Assembly (NCBI RefSeq): GCF_000224145.3
Contig: NW_004190459.2
Location: 1-64,000 of the forward strand
DNA length: 64,000 nt
Reading direction: 5' to 3'
From: Ciona intestinalis
Lineage: Eukaryota; Chordata; Ascidiacea; Phlebobranchia; Cionidae
Positions 27,201-37,900 of this stretch are shown here, in pieces (the stretch's first letter is position 1; each line of letters starts with the position of its first letter). Both the position numbers and the translations under genes were made by a program. A model generated the notes under the pieces. It was not told where the DNA came from and ran no database searches. It saw only the letters and a list, made by a program, of their open reading frames with translations.

Positions 27201-27740
27201 TTATCTGAAGAACAATGAGAGAATGTTAGATATCGTTGAATGAATCTGTTGATTATTTGTTCTTGTAGGGCACAGTTATCCCATCGGTTATTATTATAGG
27301 TGTTTTACTGTATAGAAGAAATGTTATATAAAGTGCATTGCCCATGGAAACATAAGCACACAATGGTAGTAACAGTAAGGGAACCTAGGCTGGTGGGAAG
27401 TGTAAGAGGTTAGCAGTTAAGAATTTTTAGTTGGGGGTTATAGGAGGTTAGTAGTGATATGGGTTAGTAGTTGGGGGTTAGCATATAACATTGGGGAAGG
27501 ATTATTTACCAGCACATTTAGGTAAAATTTGGACTATGGTTTTGGTTTCTGTGCAGAATTCTGTAGGTACGTGTAAACAACAAATCAGCACTTACTACTG
27601 TGAGATCCATTATCAGTTGAATGCGGTCGAAAATGTTCTTGCTTTTGCTTGGATCCCAAGGCAATGAAATCAGTTGGTTGTCCTGGCCTGGTGACTTGCC
27701 CCACCCTTGGTCTTTTACTTCCAACTATACCTTTCTTCAT
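6207..27740 (-). CDS. ints1: INTS1, Integrator complex subunit 1 (about 39 coding exons)
   Basis: Largest scaffold subunit of Integrator, the nuclear complex that cleaves snRNA 3' ends and attenuates Pol II at promoters and enhancers. The spliced protein is about 2,177 residues; human INTS1 is about 2,190. Recognised blocks in order: DFIALGSK near the N-terminus (27.6 kb); ENWPLLIV then DDSLGERIWVD (26.0-25.3 kb); IQKLEMWLQNPKL (24.9 kb); NELSNARNPSNM (23.6 kb); DNWPPESER (21.4 kb); LPVQCLCEFLL (18.6 kb); TQEEALLLPDWLKLKM (15.9 kb); GLLVDWLQLLDPE (12.2 kb). These follow the human order throughout, as alpha-helical repeat sequence without catalytic residues. Start MKKGIVGSKRPRVGQ is the only in-frame ATG of the first exon; stop at 6207. 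Junction phases agree at every boundary except exon 25/26. Exon coordinates are in the next entry. Confidence 0.95.
7755..8045 (-). mobile_element. tRNA-derived SINE, family B
   Basis: Read on the minus strand, the right end is tRNA-like: TGGCCTAAGTGGTAAGCACG resembles box A, and GGGTTCAAGGC resembles box B. The body includes a CATTTTGAGCGTAGG segment and TGTTATAACTACTGTTGTTG. Related copies lie at 24283-24540, 51800-52075 and 63755-64000. Pol III use is inferred from the family structure. Confidence 0.7.
8358..8500. repeat. Tandem triplication of a splice-donor segment in INTS1
   Basis: Three diverged units of about 63-65 bases. On the minus strand each contains GGCAG|GT: at 8486 (the exon border used in the model), 8421 and 8358. 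Each is followed by related CATTTTGC/CATTTTAC sequence. Confidence 0.75.
9778..9905 (+). mobile_element. Family A SINE fragment
   Basis: INTS1 intron. AGCTCGATGCTCAACTCTGA and the tail TTAGGTCACATGGTGTGCCA are recognisable; an internal part is deleted. Confidence 0.6.
12358..12612. mobile_element. Inverted-repeat element, ACCTGGGGTGGTA family
   Basis: INTS1 intron. AACCTGGGGTGGTAAG at the left and its complement CCTACCACCCCAGGTTCG at the right enclose about 220 bases. Related sequence occurs at 13841-13975 and 54694-54843. Confidence 0.65.
12795..13025 (+). mobile_element. tRNA-derived SINE, family A
   Basis: INTS1 intron. Contains AGGGTTCAAAGCTCACCACT, ACACAGTGGTCAGTGGTCAC and a tail ending in TGTGCTGTAGGCCATAGGGC. 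Confidence 0.65.
13841..13975. mobile_element. ACCTGGGGTGGTA family, partial copy
   Basis: The left half of the element (AGCAAACCTGGGGTGGTAAG, CTGCATTAATCAGTAAACAA) ends at the donor of the INTS1 exon starting at 13975. Confidence 0.55.
14740..15060 (-). mobile_element. Cluster of family A SINE tail fragments
   Basis: INTS1 intron filled by about three partial copies, each with a GACCTGG-ATTT and GATTTGACCAATTA-type stretch. Possibly a local amplification of the SINE tail. Confidence 0.5.
15395..15715 (-). mobile_element. tRNA-derived SINE, family A, reverse
   Basis: INTS1 intron. The tail is at the left (CATGGGACTTGAGATTTAGG) and the tRNA-like head at the right (plus-strand GCACCCGGTACCATTGGGTT). 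It ends only a few bases from the donor of exon 15716-15910, so it abuts a splice site. Confidence 0.65.
20045..20335. repeat. Tandem repeat of about 100 bp that copies a splice acceptor
   Basis: About 2.9 units in the INTS1 intron upstream of exon 19940-20046. The acceptor TTTTCAGTG is repeated at 20141 and 20242 (plus strand CACTGAAAA), with shared ATTACTAGATTAAAATAC and ACCCATATATTAGAATCTAT. Confidence 0.85.
20500..20590 (-). mobile_element. Family A SINE tail fragment
   Basis: INTS1 intron. GGACCTGAAATTGAGGCCAA, with an internal duplication of AAATTGAGGCCAAATTTGGC. Confidence 0.5.
21005..21325 (-). mobile_element. Family A SINE copies, reverse
   Basis: INTS1 intron. A tail fragment near 21005, then a fuller copy from 21110 with CTAGGGTGCTACAACCCATT and a degraded head near 21260-21290. 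Confidence 0.55.
22088..22190. mobile_element. Fragment of the GATGGGACACC MITE family
   Basis: INTS1 intron. It shares the internal segment (GTTTTATATTTCTTTGAATG then TTCTTTGTTTACTAATAAAT) but lacks clear ends. Confidence 0.6.
22230..22250. repeat. (TA)n microsatellite
   Basis: About ten TA units. Similar tracts lie at about 22718-22738, 25861-25891, 35648-35690, 42172-42192 and 62191-62214. Confidence 0.9.
23208..23460 (+). mobile_element. tRNA-derived SINE, family A
   Basis: INTS1 intron. The head ATATGGCTCAGTGGGTATTT is close to a tRNA box A; the tail TTGCCTAAGTCTTAGGTCC is shared with the family. Confidence 0.65.
24283..24540 (-). mobile_element. tRNA-derived SINE, family B
   Basis: INTS1 intron. 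Same layout as the 7.8-kb copy: GTGTGGCTGGGCAACAACGA at the left, AATGGTAGCAGTG, then a degraded tRNA-like end near 24500-24540. Confidence 0.65.
26620..26915 (-). mobile_element. tRNA-derived SINE, family A, reverse
   Basis: INTS1 intron. CTACAACCCATTAGTGAC, TGTCTTGCTAAAGGACACAT and a right end in which CAAGCTACTAACCA occurs twice. Confidence 0.6.
27373..27530. repeat. GGTTAG-family palindromic element, copy in INTS1 intron 1
   Basis: GAGGTTAGCAGTTAAG at the left, several GGTTAGTAG units, and GGGGAAGGATTATTTACCAG at the right, as in the 0.73-0.9 kb element. Confidence 0.6.
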
Positions 27741-28922
27741 ACCAACATGTATGATGTAATACAGCAGGGTAATGGTAAATAAGATTACTGCTCTATGCTG
27801 TCTCTGTTTAATTAGGAAGCTTAGTGTAGAGATTTTGAAACAATTCTAACGAACATAACTATTCATCACACAAGATGTATAGGTTTGCATTAGTACTATT
27901 GCCAGAACGGCAGTATGCACTTGAGTTGATAATACAACACGATGGCTCAGGTGCCCAGTTAACAAAAAACACAATTTATATTTGATACATGGTGTTATTC
28001 CGTAGTGGCTTAACAATCAATAGCCACTAGTTAAGAATCCTCCGGTACATAGCAGAATAGGGGTCCCAGGTAAAACGCGGAGGCTGGTGGAAAATGTTAG
28101 AGGTTGGTGGTTAGTAGAAGTATTTAGGGGTTAGCAAATAAGGATTTTTCACTAGCACCAATCCTTTCATTAAAACGTGACTTATTATTGGCTACACGGA
28201 CGAGAAACTACATACAAACCGGTTTAGAGTTTAATTCTGCTGCACTTGAATTTCTTCAAAACACGGCAGAGCGTGCTGCAGCTCTACCGCCACCGCGCGG
28301 ATTTTAATATTTGTATTTTTATAGACCTACAGTAAACAACAAAGCATACAGTATTTGCTGCGAATCAAACCATAGACATAAATAAATATATGTGTACAAA
28401 ACCATACATGGCCTATCAAAAATAAACATGCAACCCATACTACCGGCAGCATAAAATGCAAATTGCTCACCAACAGGTATTTCACATCAAGGACTACTAC
28501 AAAAGCAAACTTAATTTTCTATTTGTGAATGAAGTTATAAAACATTTTAAAAATGTTAGTCAGAAATAGGCTCCTCAATGCTCCCCAGTGTTGTAATAGA
28601 ATGGTTTGTACTCAACGAAAAACTGACAATGTTGTCAAAAGAGGAATAGCTATAAAAGTTTAAGAAAGAAGAACGGTAATGATGAACTAAGTCATTAATT
28701 CACAAAACAACAGCATCACATTTTAAATTAGCATTGCATTTAACGGAATAGTAAAGAAAAATATAAATACAAACACCACCGGTGACTACGGCAGAATTTA
28801 ATATAAAATTGTGCAGTCTTGCAAGAAGGAGATTTAAATTGGACTATTTCAGAAAAGAATCTAATCTTTTCATAAAACCAAATGCACCAAAACTGCAAAA
28901 AGCACAAACTTAATTTCACTAC
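27741..28922. other. Region between INTS1 and PIAS
   Basis: INTS1 5' flank and PIAS 3' flank. It holds a GGTTAG-family piece (28075-28165) and a short GC-rich patch (about 28260-28310, CCGCCACCGCGCGG) that could be INTS1 promoter sequence. No open frame of note. Confidence 0.4.
28075..28165. repeat. GGTTAG-family element, partial
   Basis: TTGGTGGTTAGTAGAAG, GGGGTTAGCAAATAAGGATT and CACTAGCACCAATCC match the right arm of the 0.73-0.9 kb element. Confidence 0.6.
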
Positions 28923-31900
28923 TTATTCAATAACTATGTCAGGATAATCTTCTTCCCGATAATCAGTTCTTGACCGTTCTGGAATATTTGCTGTGTGAGG
29001 AATTCTGGGAGGAAATAAATCATATGGAGTGAGACCACTACCAACGCCAGGGGGAAACAAGAGTGGAAACTGATGATGTCGGTATTGTTGATTGAGGATA
29101 TCTAGAAAACAGAATGTTAGAAAAAGGCAATGGTTGCTTTACGGCTTAAAAGTTGACTTTTTTTATCAAAAGCATAGTGGATTTTAGCTGAATACACATT
29201 AAACAGTCTGATAAGTTAAAGCAGTTACGACACTGAAACCCTGATTAAAAAATATAGTTTTGATTGGAATCAACTTTTAGTTATTGAAGCTCTTGGTTTT
29301 AAAATTTAGTCTCGATTTTAAACATGATAAAATACCATTAAAGATTAAAATGATTAAATAAGTAAATGAAATTCGCAAAACAAATGGATAACTGCACCTC
29401 ATCTAATTCACCTTACTGATGTTTACACTTAAAGTGAACTGAGTCATTGGAATCACCTGAAATACATTGTATTGATATAAACTTCTTAAAAAATAGCACT
29501 TTAAATACCAAACCTGTAAATAACAAACTGATGACTTACTTTTAATAACTGCTTATTAACTAAGGCCTTTGAAGCTTACTTTAAACTTGCTAATTAATAT
29601 ACTGGGCTGAGCTGTTATAAATAAACTGCACCTGTAACCTTGGGGTGTTAGTGAAAATGAGGTGCATAAAATGTGCAAAAATGATAAAACATACCGAATG
29701 CTGAGAAAGGAGGGAAGCCCATGTTTAGGGAGTGGTCATTCAATGATCCAACTAGTGATGAAACAGGGGGTGTACTATAACCGTTTAACCCCATGCCCCG
29801 CTCGCCAGGTAAACTGGTTCGCCAGGTGCTGGCCACAGGGGGAGAAGCCCCACTAACTAGGGGTGACGGTGAAGGTAAAGGTGGCGGGGTCATAACCGAA
29901 CCATTTAATTGGTTCACTGGTGAATGGTGGTGAATTAGGGGCCTGGGATTGGGTGGGGTATTTCTTCGGGGTGAAATGGTGGGGGTATACTTTGACTCCC
30001 AACTGGGGGAATTCACCGGCCTGTAGTAGGGTGAATGGAGTCGCGGTGGGGTGGCGGTAGTATGGTGGTAATCCCTGTGGGTTGAGGGGCTCTTTCTTGT
30101 GTACTTAGTGAGCGGCACATCAAGCAACCTTGGAGCAACATTGGGACTCCCAACATCAGCCGGCCTGGTAAAAGTGAGTGCACAACTTCAAATTGTGAAA
30201 TAATAAAACATGAAAGACACCCTGAGAAATTGACAGCCATTTGAAATAGCAATTCCAGTTGTATTGTTTAATGTGGGAAGTTTTAAATTAAAACTGTATT
30301 GAGTATTGTATTTTGAAACTGTTCATTTTTCAACAAAGTGTCTTTCACTGCAACAAAGTGTGGTGTGTGTAAAACAACAAAGAACAAAATAAGTAGGTTA
30401 TTTTAACTTGTGAATCGTGCAGAAAAACCCTTGTGTTTTAAAACACAACAACCGTGTAAAGATTAAACCTGAGTCAAAGATTCAAATATTTGGAATTGCC
30501 ACCGAATGTCCAAATGTTTTGGCCAGTTTATCGTGAGCGGCGCTGAATCAAAATAAGATTTGGCGAAAGTAGGATATTTTAAACAGATGTAACTTAACAC
30601 AGGTTGGAAAATTCAGACAGCGTCAACAAACTATAAAATGTCGAGAAAATTGTGCCATATATACAATTACAGGATTTTATGTTTTTATCAAAACTGTCCA
30701 AAAAATCAGTGTTTTATGCAGTAAAGTAAAAATAGTTCTCAACTAAACAACTTTTATTGTTTTTTGTACCATTAAATATATTTAGATCTATTTCTGAACA
30801 CTTGTTATTAAAATTTGTTTAAATTAACAACAAAAAATTAAGCTGAAAAATATTTTAAAAAAACTTACGATGATGAAACAGACATTGTGATGTCATCAAG
30901 CACATTCTCGGATCCTGAGTTTTGATTGGACGAAGCAACTTCAATCGGCGAATCGTCATCCGACGAATCGCAGGTGAGGTCGATCACATCCGGCTCCGAT
31001 CTCTTCTTCTCGGATGCGGGTTTTATTTTCAGAGCAGTGCGACTCAGGTCAAGAGCTGGGAGCAAAAGTTTGATATTTAAAGGGTTGTTAGTTAAATGGT
31101 ATGGTATTATGGCTAAGGTGCAAAGTGCTTGCATTGTAAGCTAAGGATACCAGGTTTGATTTCCAATAAAATGTATGTGTCCTTGATTAAGACACTTGGC
31201 GGACATTGTGATTACTAATGGGTTGTAGCACCTTTGGTACCAAGGTAATAATCAAACTCAGACCTAAGTTTTAGCTCCCATGGTATGACATTACAGTATT
31301 TCACCCTTGTTAAACAAGAATATAATTTAGTTACATGAGTAATGTGCTAATATCATAGGTAATGGGCCAAACCTTGCCTATATCCCTTGTATACTGCCAT
31401 AAGGCGTCACCCATATTGAATACAATGTTATTAAATGACCAATAAGATAACCAACATAAAAAATATGTTTCTGTTGCCTATCAGGAATAACTACTCCTGG
31501 AGTTTTAAATAAGAAAACTAAAACTGATAATATAAGTTCTTAATACAGTGACTAAACTGCAGCTGTGCTGTAAAGGTCAGTAGAAACACTGTTTGCATAT
31601 TGTAGCTTGTAAACATTTGCATTTACTAGAACAGTAAATAAGAAATGCACCTAATCTCTTGCATGGCCTTTCTCCTTCTTTATACTTTTCTTTATTTGGA
31701 TTAATCTTTTCCATCTTTCTTTTCTTGGCTACAACTGGCATAATGTTAGTTAAACAGAACAGCAGTGATACATTGAAAAATGACTATGCGACATAAATTA
31801 ACAATAAACCCAATTCCTGACACAGTTCATTAACATATATGTGTAATACAAAACAAAGCAATTATTTCTAAAAAAAGCAAAAGCTTTTGTTCACGCCTGA

Positions 31901-34900
31901 CTTTTCTTTGCTTCGTCAGCTTAAAGATAATAATTGAATGAAACATCTGTGTTTTTGCTGGGTCTATTTTTATTCAATATTACAATTAAAATTATTCTTT
32001 TAAATGTATTATATTATTTAAGTTTCTAAAATAAAATAAAAAGCTGCCTGTGTAGTTAAACTGTCAACTATCAAAAAATTTACAAACATTTTAAATATAT
32101 GATAATTAAAACAAGTATAGTAGGGTGGGAGAAGATGGGACACCTCTTTGTTTTATTTACTCGTTAAATTTAGTAGTAAACAAAGAGCATTCAAAGAATT
32201 ATTAAACCGCATTGACCCACATAGACCGATATTTGGACAATATGTGCTAAAGGTGTCCCATCTTACCCAACGGTACTATATAAAAAAGTAACCACATATA
32301 AATATTTACCAATTGGTTTAATAGGTGTCCCAACTATTAAAGTTTCGGTGACATTTTTACTCGAGTTCCAATTTCCGTCATCAGTGAAATCAATTTCATC
32401 GGAATCTGATTCGTTTAAGATTTCTATGAACAAGCCATCGATAACGAGAGATGTAAACTCAGCGAGTTTGTCGCACACAGGACACGACCAGGTTGGCTTC
32501 CTATTATTGTAGGGGTTGAGTTACATGAGGATATACTAGTACAAGTGTATTAACCCCATGCTATGGCTTAGTGGATGGCCGCTTGCATTGTTACCAAACG
32601 ATACCAGGTTCAATGCTCATTACTGATACCATTGATGTCGTTTATGTCCTGCAGCAAGACACTTGGACATTACTTAAACCCAGTGGTCAGTGGAATTTAT
32701 ATCGTACAGAATATGCAAGCCTTTTCTGACATTTTTGCAAGGGTTGCAGCAACCTCTGGACTTTTTAATTAAAATAGCATTTTACCCCAAAAAAATCTCC
32801 TTAAATAAAAGTACAAACCTACTTTAAATACACCTACAGTTAACACGTTTTATTGTTGCTATCCTTGCTGGTTTTTATACTGCCAATGGTCACTTATGCT
32901 TGAAGCACCTTAGGACCTTTTATTAGGGTAAATGGGCCAACCCTGGCCTAAATCTCTGAACCCATGGCGTGCCATGCTGTAGCACCTTGCCACAGAGAAT
33001 ACAATACAACTATACAAGTGAAGAAACATTTACACTACTTTTTTATATCTAGTATAGCTAGAAGCATTTTTTAAATGGGGTAAATATTCACATTAAATGG
33101 GGTGGATATGGATAATTGTGCAAGCATTTTTAAATAAAAAAAATGACAAATTTATTTAAGAAATAGTTTTCTTATGGTTTGAGAATTCTAAATAAGACTA
33201 CAGTGTCTTTAATTGAAGTTGGTCTTAACTTCTGTTTCCATCAAACATATGTTTTGCTTTCAACGCTTTGTACATATTTCCTCTGTCCTGTTCAAGCATA
33301 TCTATATCATATGCTTAAAAGGGTGTGCATTTAATTTCCACCAAGCTCCACTGATTTGATCCCAAGTCAATAACAGTAATTATCTGTACTTAAAATACAC
33401 TAATACACCATATTCTTACCTTTCATTCATCCTAATATACAACAAGGCATCAAAACATTGAATATGCGTACACTTGCAACCGCGTATTGGAGTCAAAATC
33501 CTCATTTTACCGAGCTGTGAATAAAACAAATTAAAATATACCAACAGCATAAACACTCATACTCTAAATGTCCAATGAGGCTTTAAAACCTTGGCTTTCA
33601 GTGACTTTCTTTAAAATTTAATTATCCCTTGACATGCCTCACTAAAAGAATTTACATTTTCACCCATGTAGAATAGAAACTACCAATACACTTGGTCATA
33701 AAACAGTGGTCTCAGGTGGAAAAATAGATTAATCACGTGTTGCTGCTCTAATAGTTTTTACCAAACATAAAAAATAAATCAATCACAACTTTTTTTACAA
33801 TATTCGTCTAATTATTAAAAAGCCAAACTACCCATAAGTTTGAAATACTAAAAGTTTATGCCAGCAAAAACATGAACATTTTTTTCTTGTCACATTATTA
33901 GTTTTTTTACGAAATAAACTGATCGTTGCACTATCACTACTGTATAGTGTTTATTTTAGGACATGTTTGTAAGATAGGCTATTAAATTGTTTATGCATTT
34001 ATTCTTCTTACTCATGGGTCTGATTTATTTTCAGGGTACACCTTGCATTATTGCATACCCATGTTAGGTGCCTATGATTTTACTTACTGGGCAACGAAGG
34101 GAAAGTTTGAGGTTTGTTGTTGAAACATCGGAATCTAAATCCCGCTTAAGCTTTTCCTTGATTCGATATCTTGTTGTGGCTGCACTTAATACTGGCTGTG
34201 ATTTAAGTTTTTGTAGAAGGTCTTCAGCAAAAAGTTGTTTCACCACATTCACAGTGACACAGTATTCCTATGGGTAAAGAATAACATAGATATAGTATAG
34301 TTGTGAGTCTTGTGACTGTGACATGTAAAACAGTAATACGTACAAAATATATTACCCAAATTTTTTCGATTTAAAAAAGGAACACATTTCCATACTGTTT
34401 TAAATACTCTGAAACACAATTTGTTTTTTCCCTAAGTTAAAGATGCATAGTATAATCATAGGCTATCAAATGACATTTATTTATCCTGGCATGGCAGCAG
34501 CATTGAGGTCTTGAACCAGGCAGATTATGAGGTGGGGACTCTTACTAAATTTGACTATACAAACCAATAAATGCATATAAACCTAAAATATATTTTCTAA
34601 TCTCGCATGAAAAACAAGCAATAAATAGTAGAGTGGGGGAAGATGAGACACCTTTTCAATCAATTTTCTCATCCCATTTGATACTAAACAAAGAACATTC
34701 AAAGAATTATAAAACTGTATTCTAACGACTCCCATAAACTTTGTTAATTGTTAAAACACGATCAGGATATTTAGATAATATGTATTTAAGGTGTCTTCTC
34801 CCAACCTATTATACAAAGTCAAAATATATACTATTTCAAACAAATATATCCTTACCTCATGGTCACTGGAAGAATAGCGAACTTCTAACGTGTTTTGACC

Positions 34901-37900
34901 ACTAGATGAATGTCGACATAAGTTGGTGATGTTTAGTGGACGATTCGGACGTCGGGGTTCCATACCAGCTTTTGTTGGTGGGATGAAATTCGGAAGAACA
35001 ACAGATACATTGTTGACCTATTGATGTATATGTTAAGTTTAATACCAAGTTTGTTGACATTTTCTCAGTAATTCCTTACAGCACAATAACAGGTTAGGTT
35101 AGGAAAAACACAGGTGCCTATACAAAAAAGAAAAAAGGGGAAAATCACTAAGGCATATAACGAAAGTACCATGGTTGAGTAGGGACACAACTTAAATATA
35201 TTTTGAACTAAATGGAAACTTAACATCATGAACAAATATCAAGCTTAATATAAGGAAAGAAACAAGTTTTTATGTTTCAGTTATGAGTATTCAAACAATT
35301 CTTGGAAAAGTTAAGAATCAGCCTCACCAGCTAGAACAGGAGTATTGCACGACTGTGGTTCAATTTACTAAGAGTTACTCAAACCCAAGGACTTATATTA
35401 GAAAGCGATAAATGATTACACCACCAAAGTTTACTTTTATTGCAAAAAAAAATTAAAACCTATACGTTTTTATAGTGTTATACATTAACGCAGCCAGAAA
35501 AAAGTTTTTATTAAAGTTTATTTTTTTACCCAAATTAAACATTTTGAGAATCAATTATGTTTTGCAATTTTTAATTTTTTTGTAAAGTGTTTATTTACAG
35601 CGGAAAAATAAGCCAGAGCCCAGAGTTGGCCTAATAGTCACATTAACATATATATATATATATTAATTATCATATATATATATATTAATTATCATTACTT
35701 TTAAATGATTTAGTTGTACATAACACAGATATATGATACGTACCTTCACCGTTAGATGTGGTGGTAGTGCATCAGGTTGCTCACATGATGTTTCTAGCTT
35801 ACAGAACCTGTTTAAAATAAACAATACGTTAACGCACTGATTTTCTATTTCAAGGAATATAAACAAAACAAATAGGATCTTATGAATGGGCATAAAATAT
35901 TATAAGCTGACTCATAAAGATGAAATGTAAATAGTAAATACATATTATATTGTAAAGCACAGAATATATGTGTTGCGCAACAATGTACTATGTACACACA
36001 CACAATTGTATTTACTCTTTAATCTTAACCAACTAACTTTTTTGAATAAGGATTTAAAGTTAATTACTCGCTATTTGGCAATGTGGAATTTAAAATTCAC
36101 CATGCCAATGTAATCCGTAAAAATGGCAAAATAACTTATATAACTATATATGCATAAAGTATAATGGTTGGTTGGTTCGCAATCAAGAGACTTGAGTTTT
36201 AAAAGGTATGTGTTAGGAATAAGAACAGAACCTTAATAAAAAGTAAAATATAAAACAAAGGTTTGACCGAAAGGACATTTAGGGCCAGTGAAAACATAGA
36301 TACAAAAAAAAAACAATCGAAACAACATTTTACCTGAGCTGAATTTGAGTGTGGTTCTTTGGGCTTTGCCGGATCATACTTTGTACTTGAACTCTATCTT
36401 TGCATAGAACTTCGCGCTGATGGTGAGTCAACAGAAAAGTGAAGTTTTTGCTGTGAGCCATTTTGCTCTTGCTGTTCGCTGTAAGGCACGGTTGGTATTA
36501 AAAGAACAATAAGACAAAAAAATGAACTTTGTTTTACATTGAGGAAATAATAAGAAACGTACTGTATTTTGTATGCTGACACACTTATACAGTAGCCTAT
36601 CCTGAAATTGTTACTGCTAATATAAGCATTAAGTGTAGATAAACAAAGAGTACAAGTAGTAGCCTTGCATATTTATAACATGATTAAGTTTAACTGATAC
36701 TTACTTATACAACTTGGTTGTAGAACTTCACTAATCTGTTTGTAGAACGGTGAAGGTTTGAATTGTACAATAGGAGCGGCTTGAGGTGGGTTGACTGGCT
36801 TTGGATGAGGAACGTCACGAACTGGCATACTAAGAGAGATGGAATAATATTCTGACGTTTTATACATTATTTTATATGGAGATAAAAAATTACATTTTCT
36901 TTTTCAGTTTATTATAACTATGTTTTCAAGCTTTATCAAACATTTAGACATTACTTTACTTATTACGCACATGAAATATAAGTTTATATCGATGCTCAAC
37001 TCGTCGACGCAACAGGTTGCTTTTGTGATTTCACCACAGCACGTGGGATTCACCGGCGAATAATGCCGCCTATGACGTAACACGTGTGTGACGTAAGCAA
37101 GTGTGCGGTTGCGGTATATATGTGTGGATGATGGTGCAAGGTTATTGTTTTATTCTACCTTCTTTTAACTACGCTTTAACAATGTTTTAATTGTCTCCCT
37201 TTGATCGTGCGTTGTTGTCACGTGTATCGGAATGTCACGATACAACGTGGTTTAGTTTGGGATTTTGACTTGGAAGTTCTCTTAACAGACAACACACTAC
37301 TATTTATATGCGAGATACAATGGCTAGCTCACGAAGTGTTAAACTCCATGACCGCTCGTTATCAAGCATACAATAAACGTTAGGGCAAGAGGCTATACGG
37401 TAAAACAAAAGGCAGACACGTGATTAATCCGCCGGATACCACGTTAGCGGTCCAGAAGACCGATTCCCATAATAGCACTTTGGTTGATACAAAGCATTTG
37501 TGACAGTTTTAATTATTGCAACACCTAGAGTAGAGCCGACCGAAATTGCTTTATTCAAACTGATACCGAAATTTTGTAAATTACAGTTGCCGAAAACCGA
37601 GATTTTTATGCACCTAGAAAACTTGACGAAATAAAACCAAAAAATCTGATATAGCGAATAAAAATCAAACTACAGGCTCAATTACTATTAACTAGTTCTT
37701 AGTGAACTTGTAATTGATTAATTGGTTAATTTGTAATTGTTTTTAAATAAATGTTACCTCCCCTCCGATAAACAAACATTACATTTATCAGCTAATGCGG
37801 TTTATTTGTGTATTTTTTATATTAACTTTCAAAAAGATGCGTAAGTGACCTAAAGTAACCTCGACGTTACACGCGCCTGATAAACATGACTTGCGGTGGA

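Larger units (their letters stand above)
6207..27740 (-). other. ints1: Exon map of INTS1
   Basis: Coding exons in transcript order: 27596-27740, 26984-27204, 25999-26269, 25312-25471, 24846-25086, 24115-24243, 23554-23701, 22797-22973, 22350-22447, 21881-22048, 21333-21532, 20638-20888, 19940-20046, 19213-19454, 18547-18673, 18122-18208, 17688-17833, 17127-17354, 16630-16837, 16090-16290, 15716-15910, 15101-15268, 14558-14735, 14214-14333, 13975-14096, 13278-13409 (or to 13427), 12617-12728, 12142-12251, 11656-11780, 11133-11196, 10596-10765, 10201-10379, 9403-9551, 9079-9180, 8486-8665, 8097-8237, 7393-7596, 6625-6837, 6207-6521. All borders are GT...AG, and exon lengths fit the phases read from the protein. 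UTR exons cannot be placed. Most exons are 90-270 bases, and introns are 0.1-0.9 kb, AT-rich and often carry SINE pieces. Confidence 0.85.

Noticed and set aside
29662..29856. Plus-strand frame of 64 codons over the proline-rich PIAS exon
   Set aside because: Antisense shadow of a GC-richer coding exon.
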